Under the pieces are notes generated by a model. It saw nothing but the letters and a program-made list of their open reading frames with translations. It was not told the origin of the DNA and did no database searches. Below, in pieces: positions 9,546 through 20,000 of a DNA stretch of 64,000 nt. This DNA comes from CAMLJR01 sp964631955 (GTDB lineage Bacteria; Pseudomonadota; Gammaproteobacteria; Pseudomonadales; CAMLJR01), in the NCBI GenBank assembly GCA_964631955.1, contig CAZWBA010000008.1, positions 62,001 through 126,000 of the forward strand, written 5' to 3'. The translations under genes were made by a program, and so were the position numbers. Positions within the stretch are counted from its first letter, which is position 1; each line of letters begins with the position of its first letter.

Positions 9546-9803
9546 TCAGGCGGTAACGATGCTGACCACTTTGCGCTTGTCGAGGCCCTTGCTCTCGAAC
9601 AGGACCGTGCCATCGACCGTTGCAAACAGCGTATGGTCGCGGCCGACGCCCACATTGACGCCCGGACGAATTTTGGTACCGCGCTGACGCACGATGATGC
9701 TGCCTGCAGTGACTGCCTGGCCGCCGAACGCTTTCACGCCGAGGCGTTTTGCCTGAGAATCGCGACCGTTGCGGCTGGAACCGCCTGCTTTCTTGTGTGC
9801 CAT
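9546..9803 (-). CDS. rpmA: 50S ribosomal protein L27
   Basis: 85 aa, the full family length. It begins MAHKKAGGSSRNGRDSQAKR; this N-terminal tail reaches the peptidyl-transferase centre. The RQRGTKIRPG core follows. It lies 15 bp after rplU in the conserved rplU-rpmA-obgE order. Confidence 0.98.
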   Translation of the reverse strand: MAHKKAGGSSRNGRDSQAKRLGVKAFGGQAVTAGSIIVRQRGTKIRPGVNVGVGRDHTLFATVDGTVLFESKGLDKRKVVSIVTA

Positions 9804-9818
9804 TGCTGTTCTCCTGCC

Positions 9819-10130
9819 TTACGCGATCGACGTGATTTTGATTGCGGTATACCACTGGCGATGGCCAGCGCGCTTCATGTGATGCTTACGACGGCGAAAC
9901 TTGATGATTCGCACTTTGTCGTGACGGCCTTGCTCAACCACTTCTGCCGTTACTTTGCTGCCAGCAACATACGGAGCGCCGATTTTGACGTTCTCGCCGT
10001 CGCTAACGAGCAGCACCTTGTCGAAATCGATCGATGCACCAGTGGCGACTTCGAGCTTTTCCACTTTGAGGATTTCACCAGGCTGCACGCGATGCTGCTT
10101 GCCGCCGGTTTCAATAATTGCGTAAGTCAT
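9819..10130 (-). CDS. rplU: 50S ribosomal protein L21
   Basis: 103 aa. It begins MTYAIIETGGKQHRVQPGE and ends with the KFRRRKHHMKRAGHRQ segment that binds 23S rRNA. First gene of the rplU-rpmA unit; a candidate promoter lies at 10296-10324. Confidence 0.98.
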   Translation of the reverse strand: MTYAIIETGGKQHRVQPGEILKVEKLEVATGASIDFDKVLLVSDGENVKIGAPYVAGSKVTAEVVEQGRHDKVRIIKFRRRKHHMKRAGHRQWYTAIKITSIA

Positions 10131-10295
10131 TGCTTGTACTCCGTAGAGCCTGCTTGCAGGGTTTTGCGTGCTTCACATTCCGGCGAGCCGGGGCAAGTTC
10201 AGGCAGCGCGAAATCGCTATCGAAAACCGCGCTTTGGTTGGTTTCATTCCCTTCATCATGCGATGCGATCGGCAGCGCAGGCTAAAGGGCGGCAA

Positions 10296-10324
10296 ATTCT
10301 ACGCAATGCGATCAGCGAATACAA
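10296..10324 (-). promoter_or_regulatory. candidate sigma70 promoter for rplU-rpmA
   Basis: On the minus strand, TTGTAT (-35 like) and TAGAAT (-10 like, 5 of 6 matches) are separated by 17 bp. They lie about 165 bp upstream of rplU. The -35 match is poor, so this is a moderate call. The rest of 10131-10418 shows nothing else I can name. Confidence 0.45.
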
Positions 10325-10382
10325 GCTTCAACTAGAATGTAGAAGCCTGGAGTAGATGCCTTTAACATCGAAGCCTGAAAAT

Positions 10383-10408
10383 AAAAAACCCGCAGCAGCG
10401 GGTTTTTT
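10383..10408 (-). terminator. terminator after tRNA-Leu
   Basis: CCCGC-AGCA-GCGGG stem flanked by A6 and T6, immediately 3' of the tRNA on the minus strand. It ends the secG-tRNA transcript. Confidence 0.88.
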
Positions 10409-10418
10409 ATTTTCAATT

Positions 10419-10503
10419 TGGTGCCCAGGACTGGACTCGAACCAGCACGGCTTGCGCCACTACCACCTCAAGGTAGCGTGTATACCAATTTCACCACCTG
10501 GGC
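10419..10503 (-). tRNA. tRNA-Leu (anticodon GAG), CCA encoded
   Basis: 85 nt including an encoded CCA. The acceptor stem GCCCAGG pairs with CCTGGGC. The anticodon arm is CTACC-TTGAGGT-GGTAG, giving anticodon GAG. A long variable arm (class II) and a T-arm with GTTCGAGTC are present. A tRNA-Leu directly after secG is the usual gammaproteobacterial arrangement; it is likely cotranscribed with secG. Confidence 0.97.
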
Positions 10504-10512
10504 TAAATCTGA

Positions 10513-10899
10513 TTACTGCGCGGGAGCGGCAGGAACCTCCCCGTCGGCAGGCGCGGAATTGTGCTCGACTGCAGGAACCTCGTCAACCGATTTTGCAGGC
10601 GCAGGGACATTTTGTTGTGCAGGAATTTCACTGACAGGTATGCCGGGAATATCGGCCTGCGCAGCCGAATTATTTTTTGCAAGCACCGACAGCGCGAGAC
10701 TTGTCGCAAAAAAAACCGTCGCACCAATTGCCGTGATGCGTGTCAGCGCATTACCGCTCCCTCGACTTCCAAATAATGTTTGCGAAGCGCCCGCGCCAAA
10801 CGATGCCCCCATATCGGCGCCCTTGCCTTGCTGAATCAGGATCAGACCGATAACGCATATCGCGGTCAGAACGTGCAGAACAATAATCAACATTTGCAT
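10513..10899 (-). CDS. secG: protein-export channel subunit SecG
   Basis: 128 aa. Two membrane helices (about residues 3-22 and 55-73) flank the conserved cytoplasmic loop QQGKGADMGASFG, the SecG signature. The tail is Ala/Pro/Glu-rich and poorly conserved. SecG joins SecYE and stimulates SecA-driven protein export. It is 5 bp from tpiA, so it is cotranscribed with it. An alternative ATG lies two codons in, at 10893. Confidence 0.95.
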   Translation of the reverse strand: MQMLIIVLHVLTAICVIGLILIQQGKGADMGASFGAGASQTLFGSRGSGNALTRITAIGATVFFATSLALSVLAKNNSAAQADIPGIPVSEIPAQQNVPAPAKSVDEVPAVEHNSAPADGEVPAAPAQ

Positions 10900-10904
10900 A
10901 CGAC

Positions 10905-11648
10905 TTATTCCGCCGCTTTACAAATCGCGGCAAACTCCTCTGCTTTGAGTGATGCGCCCCCGACGAGGCCGCCATCGATATCCGCTTGCGCAAACAATGC
11001 GTGAGCATTATCTGCCTTCACACTACCGCCATATAAAATCGGCACTGTATCGGCCTGCTGTGACCGCAGCTGCTGCCGAATAAATGCATGAACCTCTTGT
11101 GCCTGCTCCGGCGTTGCCGTACGTCCCGTCCCGATTGCCCAGATGGGCTCGTACGCAATCACAATGCGCCGCAGATCAGCAGCACCCAATTGTTTTTGCA
11201 GTGCGCCAAGTTGTCTTGCGATGACATCGAGCGTTTCGTTCGATTCACGTTCCGCAAGACTTTCGCCCACACAAACGATCGGCGTTAAATGATTGTCGAG
11301 CGCAACGGCTGTCTTGATGGCCACCTGCTCATCGGATTCACCGAATAGCTGACGGCGCTCCGAGTGCCCGACAATCACAAACTCACAACCGCATTCGCGC
11401 AGCATGGTTGCCGACACTTCGCCGGTGAATGCACCCTGCAACTCCGTGCAAAGATTTTGCGCACCGAGCCTGATCGAGCTGTTCGTCAGCTGTTCGCGCA
11501 CAGAAGCCAGATACACAAACGGTGGGCAGACCGCAACTTCAACGGCCGATGAGACAGGCAGTATCGACACTAACTCGCGCAGCAACTCCGCATTTCCGGC
11601 GAAATTACCGTGCATTTTCCAATTGCCGACAACCCACTTGCGACGCAT
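10905..11648 (-). CDS. tpiA: triosephosphate isomerase
   Basis: 247 aa from the ATG at 11648, the start that gives the usual MRRKWVVGNWKMHG N-terminus. It interconverts dihydroxyacetone phosphate and glyceraldehyde 3-phosphate. Catalytic residues are visible: Lys in GNWKMHG, His in VIVGHSERR, and Glu in IAYEPIWAIGTG. The C-terminal phosphate loop reads LYGGSVKADN and GGLVGGASL. Downstream of glmM in the conserved order glmM-tpiA-secG. Confidence 0.97.
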   Translation of the reverse strand: MRRKWVVGNWKMHGNFAGNAELLRELVSILPVSSAVEVAVCPPFVYLASVREQLTNSSIRLGAQNLCTELQGAFTGEVSATMLRECGCEFVIVGHSERRQLFGESDEQVAIKTAVALDNHLTPIVCVGESLAERESNETLDVIARQLGALQKQLGAADLRRIVIAYEPIWAIGTGRTATPEQAQEVHAFIRQQLRSQQADTVPILYGGSVKADNAHALFAQADIDGGLVGGASLKAEEFAAICKAAE

Positions 11649-11759
11649 GCGCTCTTCACCAACCAACAACTTGGGCCAACCAAAACGGCGGGCAATGGTA
11701 AACCAAAAAGCGGGCTAATTAAACCAACAAAAAAGGCCAGCCGTTGCCGGAAAATCGGC

Positions 11760-13097
11760 TCAGCCGACGGCGCGCCTCACCACATCGGCAAGTTCGCTGC
11801 AGAGCGATTGCACGAGCGAACCATCCTCGCCCTCGACCATCACACGCACGACTGGCTCCGTACCCGATGGACGCAGCAACACGCGACCGCGACCGGCGAG
11901 GCGACTTTCAGCCATCGCAACTGCATCGCGCACGGAAGGTGCCGCATCCAGATCGACGCGCTGCGCCAATTTGACGTTATGCATTATCTGCGGGAATTTC
12001 TGCATGCCGGATTTCAACTCGTGCAGCGATTTACCGGTGTGGATCACCGCAAACAAGACTTTCAGCGCGGCGATAATGCCGTCGCCCGTGGTGGTCACGT
12101 CGGAACAGATGATATGCCCTGAATTTTCGCCGCCCAATTTCCAGCCGCGCGATTGCATCAGTTCATTGACGTAACGATCGCCCACTTTCGCACGGACGAA
12201 AGGTATCTCGAGTTCAGTCAGCGCCAATTCGAATCCAAGATTCGACATCAATGTACCGACGACGCCGTTGCAGCTTCCACGTGTACGCACTTCGTCGCAG
12301 GCGATGATGTAAAGCAATTCATCGCCATCGACCAGTTCGCCGCGATGATCGACGAATAACACGCGATCGCCGTCGCCATCGAATGCAATGCCAAGATCGG
12401 CCTTCTCAAGCAATACACGGCGACGCAATGCCTCCGGGGAAGTGGACCCCACATCGGCATTGATATTCAGACCATTGGGCTCCACGCCTAACGCAATGAC
12501 TGTGGCGCCCAATTCGTCGAGCACCGCGGGTGCAACGTGATAGTTCGCGCCATTCGCGCAATCGACCACGATTTTTTTTCCGCGCAGATTGAAATACGAA
12601 GGCACCGTGCTTTTGCAAAATTCGATATAGCGGCCTTCCGCGTCGCTGACGCGCACCACTTTGCCGAGCTGTGCGGAGTCGACGGTGGTCATTCGCTCAT
12701 CGATTTGTTTTTCAATGTCGAGTTCGACGGCGTCGGGCAATTTCGTGCCTTCGCTGGAAAAGAATTTGATGCCATTGTCGTGATAGGGATTATGGGATGC
12801 GCTGATCACGATGCCCGCCTGCGCATGGAATGTACGCGTCAGATAGGCGATTGCCGGTGTCGGCATCGGTCCCAGCAACGACACGTCCACTCCTGCAGCG
12901 ACAAGGCCTGCTTCCAGCGCCGACTCGAACATATATCCGGAAATGCGGGTGTCCTTTCCGATAATGACTTTACTGCGGCCCTCGCGTGCGAAAACCTTTC
13001 CCGCCGCCCAGCCCAGCTTCAATACGAACTCTGGATTGATCGGCCCCTCACCGACTAAACCGCGCACGCCATCGGTACCGAAATAACGCCTACTCAT
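11760..13097 (-). CDS. glmM: phosphoglucosamine mutase
   Basis: 445 aa. It converts glucosamine-6-phosphate to glucosamine-1-phosphate on the route to UDP-GlcNAc, hence peptidoglycan and LPS. It starts MSRRYFGTDGVRG. The catalytic phosphoserine loop GIVISASHNPYHDNG, the metal site DGDGDRV, the sugar loop GGENSGHI and the phosphate loop RPSGTEPVVRVMVEG are all intact. It overlaps the end of folP by 8 bp, indicating translational coupling. Confidence 0.97.
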   Translation of the reverse strand: MSRRYFGTDGVRGLVGEGPINPEFVLKLGWAAGKVFAREGRSKVIIGKDTRISGYMFESALEAGLVAAGVDVSLLGPMPTPAIAYLTRTFHAQAGIVISASHNPYHDNGIKFFSSEGTKLPDAVELDIEKQIDERMTTVDSAQLGKVVRVSDAEGRYIEFCKSTVPSYFNLRGKKIVVDCANGANYHVAPAVLDELGATVIALGVEPNGLNINADVGSTSPEALRRRVLLEKADLGIAFDGDGDRVLFVDHRGELVDGDELLYIIACDEVRTRGSCNGVVGTLMSNLGFELALTELEIPFVRAKVGDRYVNELMQSRGWKLGGENSGHIICSDVTTTGDGIIAALKVLFAVIHTGKSLHELKSGMQKFPQIMHNVKLAQRVDLDAAPSVRDAVAMAESRLAGRGRVLLRPSGTEPVVRVMVEGEDGSLVQSLCSELADVVRRAVG

Positions 13098-13968
13098 TGC
13101 TGCTTTGCTCCTTCATGACTGCAGTGCATAACCGGACGACATCATTCGTCTCGCGAACATCATGCACACGAAATATGACCGCACCGCGCTGCACCGCAAG
13201 GGCCGCCAGTGCGAGACTGCCCGCCATGCGCCCATCGACGGGGCGATCGAGAATCGTACCTATCATCGATTTACGCGAAAGCCCGACCAGGATCGGACAA
13301 CCCAGTGTCTGCAGCTGCGGCAGACGATTGAGCAGCGCCAGATTGTGTTGCGTGGTCTTACCGAATCCGAATCCCGGGTCGATCACGATGTTGCGGCGGG
13401 CGACCCCCAGTTTAGTACATGCCTCTATGCGCTGCGCCAGAAAGGCGGCGACCTCGCCCACCACATCGCCGTAATGTGGATCGAGCTGCATCGACCGGGG
13501 TTCACCCCGCATGTGCATGAGGCAAGCCGGTAAACCCGTCGCCGCAGCGGCGCCGATTGCACCGGGGCGTTGCAATGCGCGCACATCATTGATAAATCCG
13601 ACGCCCTTCGCAGCTGCCTCAAGCATGACTTCAGGATTGCTGGTATCGACCGAAAGCACCACATCGAGCTCGTGCACGAGCAGTTCAATGACCGGTAATA
13701 CGCGATCCATTTCTTCCTGAGTCGAAACGGCTATCGCGCCGGGTCGAGTAGATTCACCGCCGATATCGATAAGGTCCGCACCATCGGCAACCATTTGCGC
13801 GGCGCGTTGCAGCACTTTATCGAGTGCCACTTTCCCTGCGGAAAAAACCGCACCGCCATCGGAAAACGAATCGGGAGTGACATTGAGAATGCCCATGACA
13901 CGCGGGCGAGACAGGTCTAAAACACGTCCGGCGCAGTTAAGCGCCGGACCGGAGTTCATTTCTGCCAT
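13090..13968 (-). CDS. folP: dihydropteroate synthase
   Basis: 292 aa. It condenses p-aminobenzoate with the pterin pyrophosphate in folate synthesis and is the sulfonamide target. Signatures: MGILNVTPDSFSDGG (pyrophosphate loop), ADLIDIGGESTRPGA, DPGFGFGKTTQHN and VGLSRKSMIG. It lies 9 bp after ftsH and overlaps glmM; the ftsH-folP-glmM order is conserved in Gammaproteobacteria. Confidence 0.97.
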   Translation of the reverse strand: MAEMNSGPALNCAGRVLDLSRPRVMGILNVTPDSFSDGGAVFSAGKVALDKVLQRAAQMVADGADLIDIGGESTRPGAIAVSTQEEMDRVLPVIELLVHELDVVLSVDTSNPEVMLEAAAKGVGFINDVRALQRPGAIGAAAATGLPACLMHMRGEPRSMQLDPHYGDVVGEVAAFLAQRIEACTKLGVARRNIVIDPGFGFGKTTQHNLALLNRLPQLQTLGCPILVGLSRKSMIGTILDRPVDGRMAGSLALAALAVQRGAVIFRVHDVRETNDVVRLCTAVMKEQSSNE

Positions 13969-13977
13969 GCGAGTTAA

Positions 13978-15897
13978 TCAGTGCTCACCGGCTGGCCCGC
14001 CGATTGGACCCGCGCGATTGCTGTCCGAAGCTGATGGCTCGCCGCCACTCGGGCGATCATTACCCCAATCCGCCGGCGGCCGAGGCTTGCGGCCCGCCAT
14101 AATATCGTCGATTTGCGCGGCATCGATGGTTTCGTACTGCATCAGCGCATCGGACATCAAATCGAGCTTTTCGCGGTTTTCGGTTAACAACTTCTGCGCG
14201 GCTGCATAGCACTCATCGATGATGCGACGCACCTCGTGATCGATATCCTTCGCGGTTTCGCCAGACACACTGCGCGAGCCGGTTGCTGCGCTGCGCCCGA
14301 GAAAAACTTCTTCCTCGCTCTCATCGTAAAGCAGTGGGCCCATCTTCTCGGACAAGCCCCACTTCGTCACCATGTTGCGAGCGATTTCCGTGGCACGCTT
14401 GATATCGTTCGACGCACCCGTGGTAACGCCGTCGATACCATTGATCATCTCCTCAGCGATACGCCCGCCAAACAGCGAGCAGATATTGCTGATGATATGG
14501 CGGCGGCTCAGGCTGTAACGATCTTCCTCAGGAAGGAACATCGTCACACCGAGGGCGCGACCGCGCGGAATGATGCTGACCTTGTACACCGGGTCATGCT
14601 CAGGCATGAGACGACCGACAATCGCATGGCCAGCTTCGTGATACGCGGTATTGCGCTTCTCGGCCTCGGACATAACCATCGATTTGCGCTCAGCGCCCAT
14701 CATGATCTTGTCTTTGGCGAGTTCGAACTGGGTCATGCTGACCGTGCGCTTATTGGCGCGCGCCGCAAACAGCGCAGCCTCGTTCACAAGGTTGGCCAGA
14801 TCGGCGCCGGAGAAGCCCGGCGTACCGCGTGCAATCACCGCCGGATCGACATCATCCGCCAGCGGCACTTTGCGCATGTGCACTTTGAGGATCTGCTCGC
14901 GCCCGCGGATATCCGGCAAGCCGACCACCACCTGACGATCGAAACGACCCGGGCGCAACAAAGCGGGATCGAGTACATCGGGACGGTTGGTCGCGGCGAT
15001 AACGATGATGCCGTCGTTCGCCTCGAATCCATCCATCTCCACGAGTAACTGGTTCAGTGTCTGCTCGCGTTCGTCGTGGCCACCGCCGAGACCCGCACCG
15101 CGATGGCGACCCACCGCATCGATCTCGTCGATGAAGATGATGCACGGCGATTGCTTCTTGGCCTGATCGAACATATCGCGTACACGCGAGGCGCCGACAC
15201 CGACGAACATTTCGACGAAATCGGAGCCCGAAATCGAGAAGAACGGTACTTTTGCTTCACCGGCAATGGCTTTCGCCAGCAGGGTTTTACCCGTACCGGG
15301 CTGGCCGACCATGAGAATGCCGCGCGGAATACGGCCACCCAATTTTTGGAACTTACCCGGATCGCGCAGGAATTCGACGAGCTCTTTCACGTCCTCTTTG
15401 GCTTCATCGCAACCGGCGACATCGGCGAATGTGGTTTTGATCTGATCCTCGCCGAGCAGGCGCGCCTTGCTCTTGCCGAATGCCATCGGGCCACCCCGAC
15501 CACCGGCGCCCCCCTGCATCTGACGCATGAAAAACATGAATACGATGATGATGATCAAAATCGGGAAGCTGGCCACCAGCAATTGCGACCACAGACTCTG
15601 GCCATCCGGCTTAACGACCTTGACTTCGACCTTGTGCTTGATGAGGTCGTCCATCATGCGCGGATCCTGCACCGAGTAGGGAACCACGGTTTCGAATACC
15701 GAACCGTCTGTACGCTCGCCCGTGATGATCAAACCATCGATGGTGACCTTGCGCACAACGTCGCTTTGTACCGCCTCGACGAAGGTCGAGTAATTCATCG
15801 GCTCAGGCGCTGCGCGCATACTGAAATTGTTGAACACCGTCAGCAGAACCGCCGCGATGATCAACCACAACAGAAGATTCTTAGCCATGTCGTTCAA
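13978..15897 (-). CDS. ftsH: ATP-dependent membrane zinc metalloprotease FtsH
   Basis: 639 aa. It degrades misfolded membrane proteins and regulators such as sigma32 and LpxC. It has two N-terminal membrane helices with a periplasmic domain between them. The AAA domain shows Walker A GQPGTGKT, Walker B IIFIDEIDAVG and SRH NRPDVLDPALLRPGRFD. The zinc site is HEAGH. The tail is low-complexity and Gly/Pro-rich. The TTG at 15897 has a purine-rich AGAGAGG about 9 nt upstream; an ATG three codons in (15888, MAKN) is the classical annotation and is also possible. Confidence 0.97.
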   Translation of the reverse strand: MNDMAKNLLLWLIIAAVLLTVFNNFSMRAAPEPMNYSTFVEAVQSDVVRKVTIDGLIITGERTDGSVFETVVPYSVQDPRMMDDLIKHKVEVKVVKPDGQSLWSQLLVASFPILIIIIVFMFFMRQMQGGAGGRGGPMAFGKSKARLLGEDQIKTTFADVAGCDEAKEDVKELVEFLRDPGKFQKLGGRIPRGILMVGQPGTGKTLLAKAIAGEAKVPFFSISGSDFVEMFVGVGASRVRDMFDQAKKQSPCIIFIDEIDAVGRHRGAGLGGGHDEREQTLNQLLVEMDGFEANDGIIVIAATNRPDVLDPALLRPGRFDRQVVVGLPDIRGREQILKVHMRKVPLADDVDPAVIARGTPGFSGADLANLVNEAALFAARANKRTVSMTQFELAKDKIMMGAERKSMVMSEAEKRNTAYHEAGHAIVGRLMPEHDPVYKVSIIPRGRALGVTMFLPEEDRYSLSRRHIISNICSLFGGRIAEEMINGIDGVTTGASNDIKRATEIARNMVTKWGLSEKMGPLLYDESEEEVFLGRSAATGSRSVSGETAKDIDHEVRRIIDECYAAAQKLLTENREKLDLMSDALMQYETIDAAQIDDIMAGRKPRPPADWGNDRPSGGEPSASDSNRAGPIGGPAGEH

Positions 15898-16250
15898 GTG
15901 CGGGGCCCTCTCTTTTGCCGCCTGATTCGCGATTTACGCGAAGTACCACCTCTGGAAAACTCCGATGCAGATTTAGCGCATCGTCAACTAAAGACACTGT
16001 ACTACAGAACCCGGAGCCTCTCCATGCGCTGGCGTCCGCACTTTTACGTAGAGCGCCAGGAAAATGCCGCAGATGGGATGCAGATGGGATATTGGGGCGC
16101 CGACCGCAAATACAATGACTGCCAGCACCTCACCGATTTGCTTCATACCGCCACGCAGATTCGCTCTTGCCGCCGCGCCGACCTTTTACTTTCTGCTGCC
16201 ATCGTTCTGCATTACAATGCGCGCCCCTTCCCTTGACTCTTCGTATTTCC

Positions 16251-16559
16251 ATGCCTCTCGATCAGACCCGCAAAAAACAACTCCGTGCCATCGGTCATCA
16301 ACTCAACCCGGTGGTGATGATTTCCGAACGCGGTGTATCGGAAGGTGTCAGCCTGGAGCTCGAGCGTGCGCTCGAAGATCACGAGCTGATCAAGGTTAAG
16401 CTGGGGATTGCAGATCCGAGTGAACGACGTGAATTGGCGGCGGCGATTTGTGAACAGCATCGTGCCGAACTGGTACAGGCAGTCGGTAAAGTTATTTTGA
16501 TTTATCGCGCCGCGCAGAAGCCCAATCCTCGCCTGTCGAATCTTTTACGTCCCCTGTAA
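16251..16559 (+). CDS. yhbY: ribosome assembly RNA-binding protein YhbY (CRM domain)
   Basis: 102 aa from the ATG at 16251. A single CRM domain spans nearly the whole protein. It shows RKKQLRAIGHQLNPVVMI at the N-terminus, the GxxG-type loop (ISERGVSEGV), and HELIKVKLG. CRM proteins bind pre-50S particles. The gene is divergent from ftsH, as in E. coli, but rlmE, normally between them, is missing and lies at 53028 instead. Confidence 0.93.
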   Translation: MPLDQTRKKQLRAIGHQLNPVVMISERGVSEGVSLELERALEDHELIKVKLGIADPSERRELAAAICEQHRAELVQAVGKVILIYRAAQKPNPRLSNLLRPL

Positions 16560-16573
16560 ATTTTCTTATTCCC

Positions 16574-16588
16574 ATAGGGGCGGACCTG
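16574..16588. repeat. half copy of a dispersed GGGGCGGACCTG repeat
   Basis: The stretch AGGGGCGGACCTGCG matches one arm of the complete inverted repeat at 31831-31890. It sits in the 33-bp gap between the convergent yhbY and greA genes. Confidence 0.5.
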
Positions 16589-16592
16589 CGAG

Positions 16593-17075
16593 TCAGATGT
16601 GTGTCACATCGTCGATTTCGTATTCGACGTCACCGCCCGGCGCCTTCACCACAACCACATCACCGCATTCTTTACCGATCAGTGCGCGCGCGATCGGCGA
16701 AGTGACTGAAATACGATTCTGTTTGACGTCGGCTTCGTCCTCACCAACGATTTTGTAAGTCACCGCTTCGTCGGTTTCGCAGTTAATCAGATCGACGGTT
16801 ACACCGAAAATCACTTTGCCCGTATGCGGAATTTTAGTGATATCGATGATGCGCGCATCGGCGAGCTTGCCTTCGATTTCCTGAATGCGTCCTTCGCAAA
16901 AACTCTGCTGCTCACGTGCAGCGTGATATTCCGCGTTTTCTTTTAAATCGCCGTGCGCGCGCGCTTCCGCAATTGCCGCAATAATACGCGGGCGCACCAC
17001 GCTTTTTAAATTTTGTAATTCTTCGCGCAACGCGGCCTCCCCGGCCACGGTCATCGGAACCTGTCCCGTGCTCAT
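16593..17075 (-). CDS. greA: transcript cleavage factor GreA
   Basis: 160 aa, family length. It rescues backtracked RNA polymerase by stimulating transcript cleavage. The N-terminal coiled coil (to about residue 75) carries the acidic tip region DLKENAEYHAAREQQSF. The C-terminal FKBP-like domain ends with the ISVTSPIARALIGKE and GDVV segments. Its ATG overlaps the carB stop (ATGA), so translation is coupled to carB. Confidence 0.97.
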   Translation of the reverse strand: MSTGQVPMTVAGEAALREELQNLKSVVRPRIIAAIAEARAHGDLKENAEYHAAREQQSFCEGRIQEIEGKLADARIIDITKIPHTGKVIFGVTVDLINCETDEAVTYKIVGEDEADVKQNRISVTSPIARALIGKECGDVVVVKAPGGDVEYEIDDVTHI

Positions 17076-20000
17076 GCGCTTGCTCTCCCAAAGGCTTTGT
17101 GTACTTCCTGCAGCGGTCGTACCGCTTTTTCTTCACCGTGACGCAGCGCTTGCACGACTGCTTCCGCACCGGCGAGCGTGGTGCTGTAAAAAATTTTCTG
17201 CGCCAGCGCCGAGCGACGAATCGTCGACGAATCCGCGATCGCCTGACGACCCTCGGTAGTGTTGACGATCAAATGGATCTCGCCATTTTTCACCATGTCG
17301 ACAATATGCGGACGGCCTTCCGTCACCTTATTCACGCGCTGACACTCGATGCCTGCAGCGGCGAGTACGCGTTGCGTACCGCGCGTTGCGCACAAGGTAA
17401 ATCCGAGCGCGACAAGGTCGCGGCCAACCTGCACCACATCGGCTTTATCCTGATCGCGCACGCTGAGAAATACCTTGCCGTCCTTCGGCAATTTTTCACC
17501 CGCGCCCCACTGCGCTTTTGCGTAGGCTTCCGCGAAGGTATCGCCGAGCCCCATCACTTCGCCCGTCGATTTCATTTCCGGGCCGAGAATCGGATCGACA
17601 CCGGGGAATTTATTGAACGGGAATACCGCTTCTTTCACGCAGTAATACGGCGGCACCACTTCTTTCGTGAAGTGTTGCTCCGCCAGTGTTTTTCCTGCCA
17701 TGCAACGCGCTGCAACTTTTGCGAGCGACACACCGATCGCTTTCGACACGAACGGCACCGTACGCGATGCGCGCGGATTCACTTCGATCACATAAACTTC
17801 GCCATCCTGCACCGCGAGCTGCACGTTCATCAAACCGACAACGCCGAGTTCGAGCGCCATGCGCTTCACCTGCTCGCGCATTTTGTCCTGCAACTCTGCG
17901 CTCAACGAATATGGCGGTAGCGAGCACGCCGAATCACCCGAGTGAATTCCCGCCTGCTCGATGTGCTGCATGATCGCGCCGATCACCACGGTTTCGCCAT
18001 CGCTCACCGCATCGACATCGATTTCAACCGCCGCATGCAGGAAGTGATCGAGCAACACCGGCGAATCTTCCGATACCTGCACGGCTTCGCGCATGTAGCG
18101 TTTTAATTCGTCCTCTTTGTGCACGACTTCCATCGCACGGCCACCGAGAACATAAGATGGACGCACAACCAGCGGATAACCGATTTTTTGCGCTGCAATT
18201 AATGCCTGCTCGGTCGAGCGCACAGTCGCGTTGGGCGGCTGCTTCAATTGCAAACGCTCGATCATTTGCTGGAAACGTTCGCGATCTTCCGCACGATCGA
18301 TTGCATCGGGACTTGTACCGATAATTGGTACGCCATTCGCCTCAAGATCGCGTGCTAATTTCAGCGGTGTCTGTCCGCCGAATTGCACGATTACACCTTT
18401 CGGTTTTTCTTTCGCGACGATTTCCAGAACATCTTCGAGTGTGACGGGGTCGAAATACAAACGATCAGACGTGTCGTAATCGGTCGAAACGGTTTCGGGG
18501 TTACAGTTAACCATGATGGTCTCGTAACCGTCTTCACGCATCGCGAGCGCCGCATGTACACAGCAATAATCGAATTCAATGCCCTGACCGATACGATTCG
18601 GTCCACCGCCTAATACGAGAATTTTATCGCGCTCGCTGACGTTCGCTTCGCACTCTTCTTCGTAGGTCGAATACATGTACGCCGTGCTGGTCGAAAATTC
18701 CGCGGCACAGGTATCGACGCGCTTGAACACGGGGCGCACATTCAATTGATGGCGACGTTTGCGCAATTCTTTTTCGCTGACACCCAACAATACCGCCAGG
18801 CGCTTGTCGGAAAAACCTTTGCGCTTGAGCTCAAGCATTTTTGTTGCGGAAATATCCGACAACGCAATCGTCTTCAATGCATTTTCAGTTTTAACGAGGT
18901 CTTCGATCTGTACGAGGAACCACGGATCGATCGCCGAATATTCGTAAACCTCATCGATATTCATGCCCGAGCGGAACGCATCGGCGACATACCAGATTCT
19001 TTCCGGACCGGGATTTTTCAATTCGCCGATCAAAATATCGCGCGCATCTTCAGCATCGATATCGACTTTATGCTCGAAACCTGCGGAACCCACTTCAAGG
19101 CCGCGCAACGCCTTCTGCACCGACTCCTGAAATGAACGACCGATCGCCATCACTTCGCCGACCGACTTCATCTGCGTGTGCAAACGCGAATTTGCTTCGG
19201 GGAATTTTTCGAACGTAAAGCGTGGAATTTTTGTAACGACGTAATCGATCGACGGTTCGAACGATGCCGGTGTTGCACCGCCGGTAATTTCGTTGCGCAA
19301 TTCGTCGAGCGTATAACCAATCGCCAATTTCGCAGCGACTTTTGCAATCGGAAAACCCGTCGCTTTCGATGCCAATGCAGACGAACGCGATACGCGCGGA
19401 TTCATTTCAATGACGACCATGCGGCCATCTTTCGGATTGACGCCGAACTGAACGTTCGAGCCGCCCGTTTCAACACCGATTTCGCGCAACACGGCGATCG
19501 ATGCATTACGCATGATTTGGTATTCGCGATCGGTGAGCGTTTGCGCGGGCGCAACGGTAATCGAATCGCCGGTGTGTACGCCCATCGCATCGAAGTTTTC
19601 GATCGAACAAATGATGATGCAGTTGTCGTTTTTATCACGCACAACTTCCATCTCGTATTCTTTCCAGCCGATCAGCGATTCATCGATCAGCAATTCTTTC
19701 GTCGGCGATAAGTCCAGACCGCGTTCGCAGATTTCCATGAATTCATCGCGGTTGTACGCGATACCACCGCCCGAACCACCCATCGTGAACGACGGGCGAA
19801 TGATACATGGGAAACCGATCTGATCGAGCACCTGCAACGCTTCTTCCATACTGTGCGCAATCGCCGCGCGCGGCGATTCGAGACCGATGCGCGTCATCGC
19901 CTGACGAAATAACTGGCGATCCTCGGCTTTATCGATGGCTTCCTTGGTCGCGCCGATCAATTCGACATTGAATTTTTCAAGTACACCATGCTTGGCCAGA

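Noticed and set aside
15076..16236. Long plus-strand open frame (386 codons) opposite ftsH
   Set aside because: It is the antisense of the AAA domain of ftsH, His/Arg-rich with no motif, ribosome-binding site or family; ftsH is unambiguous.
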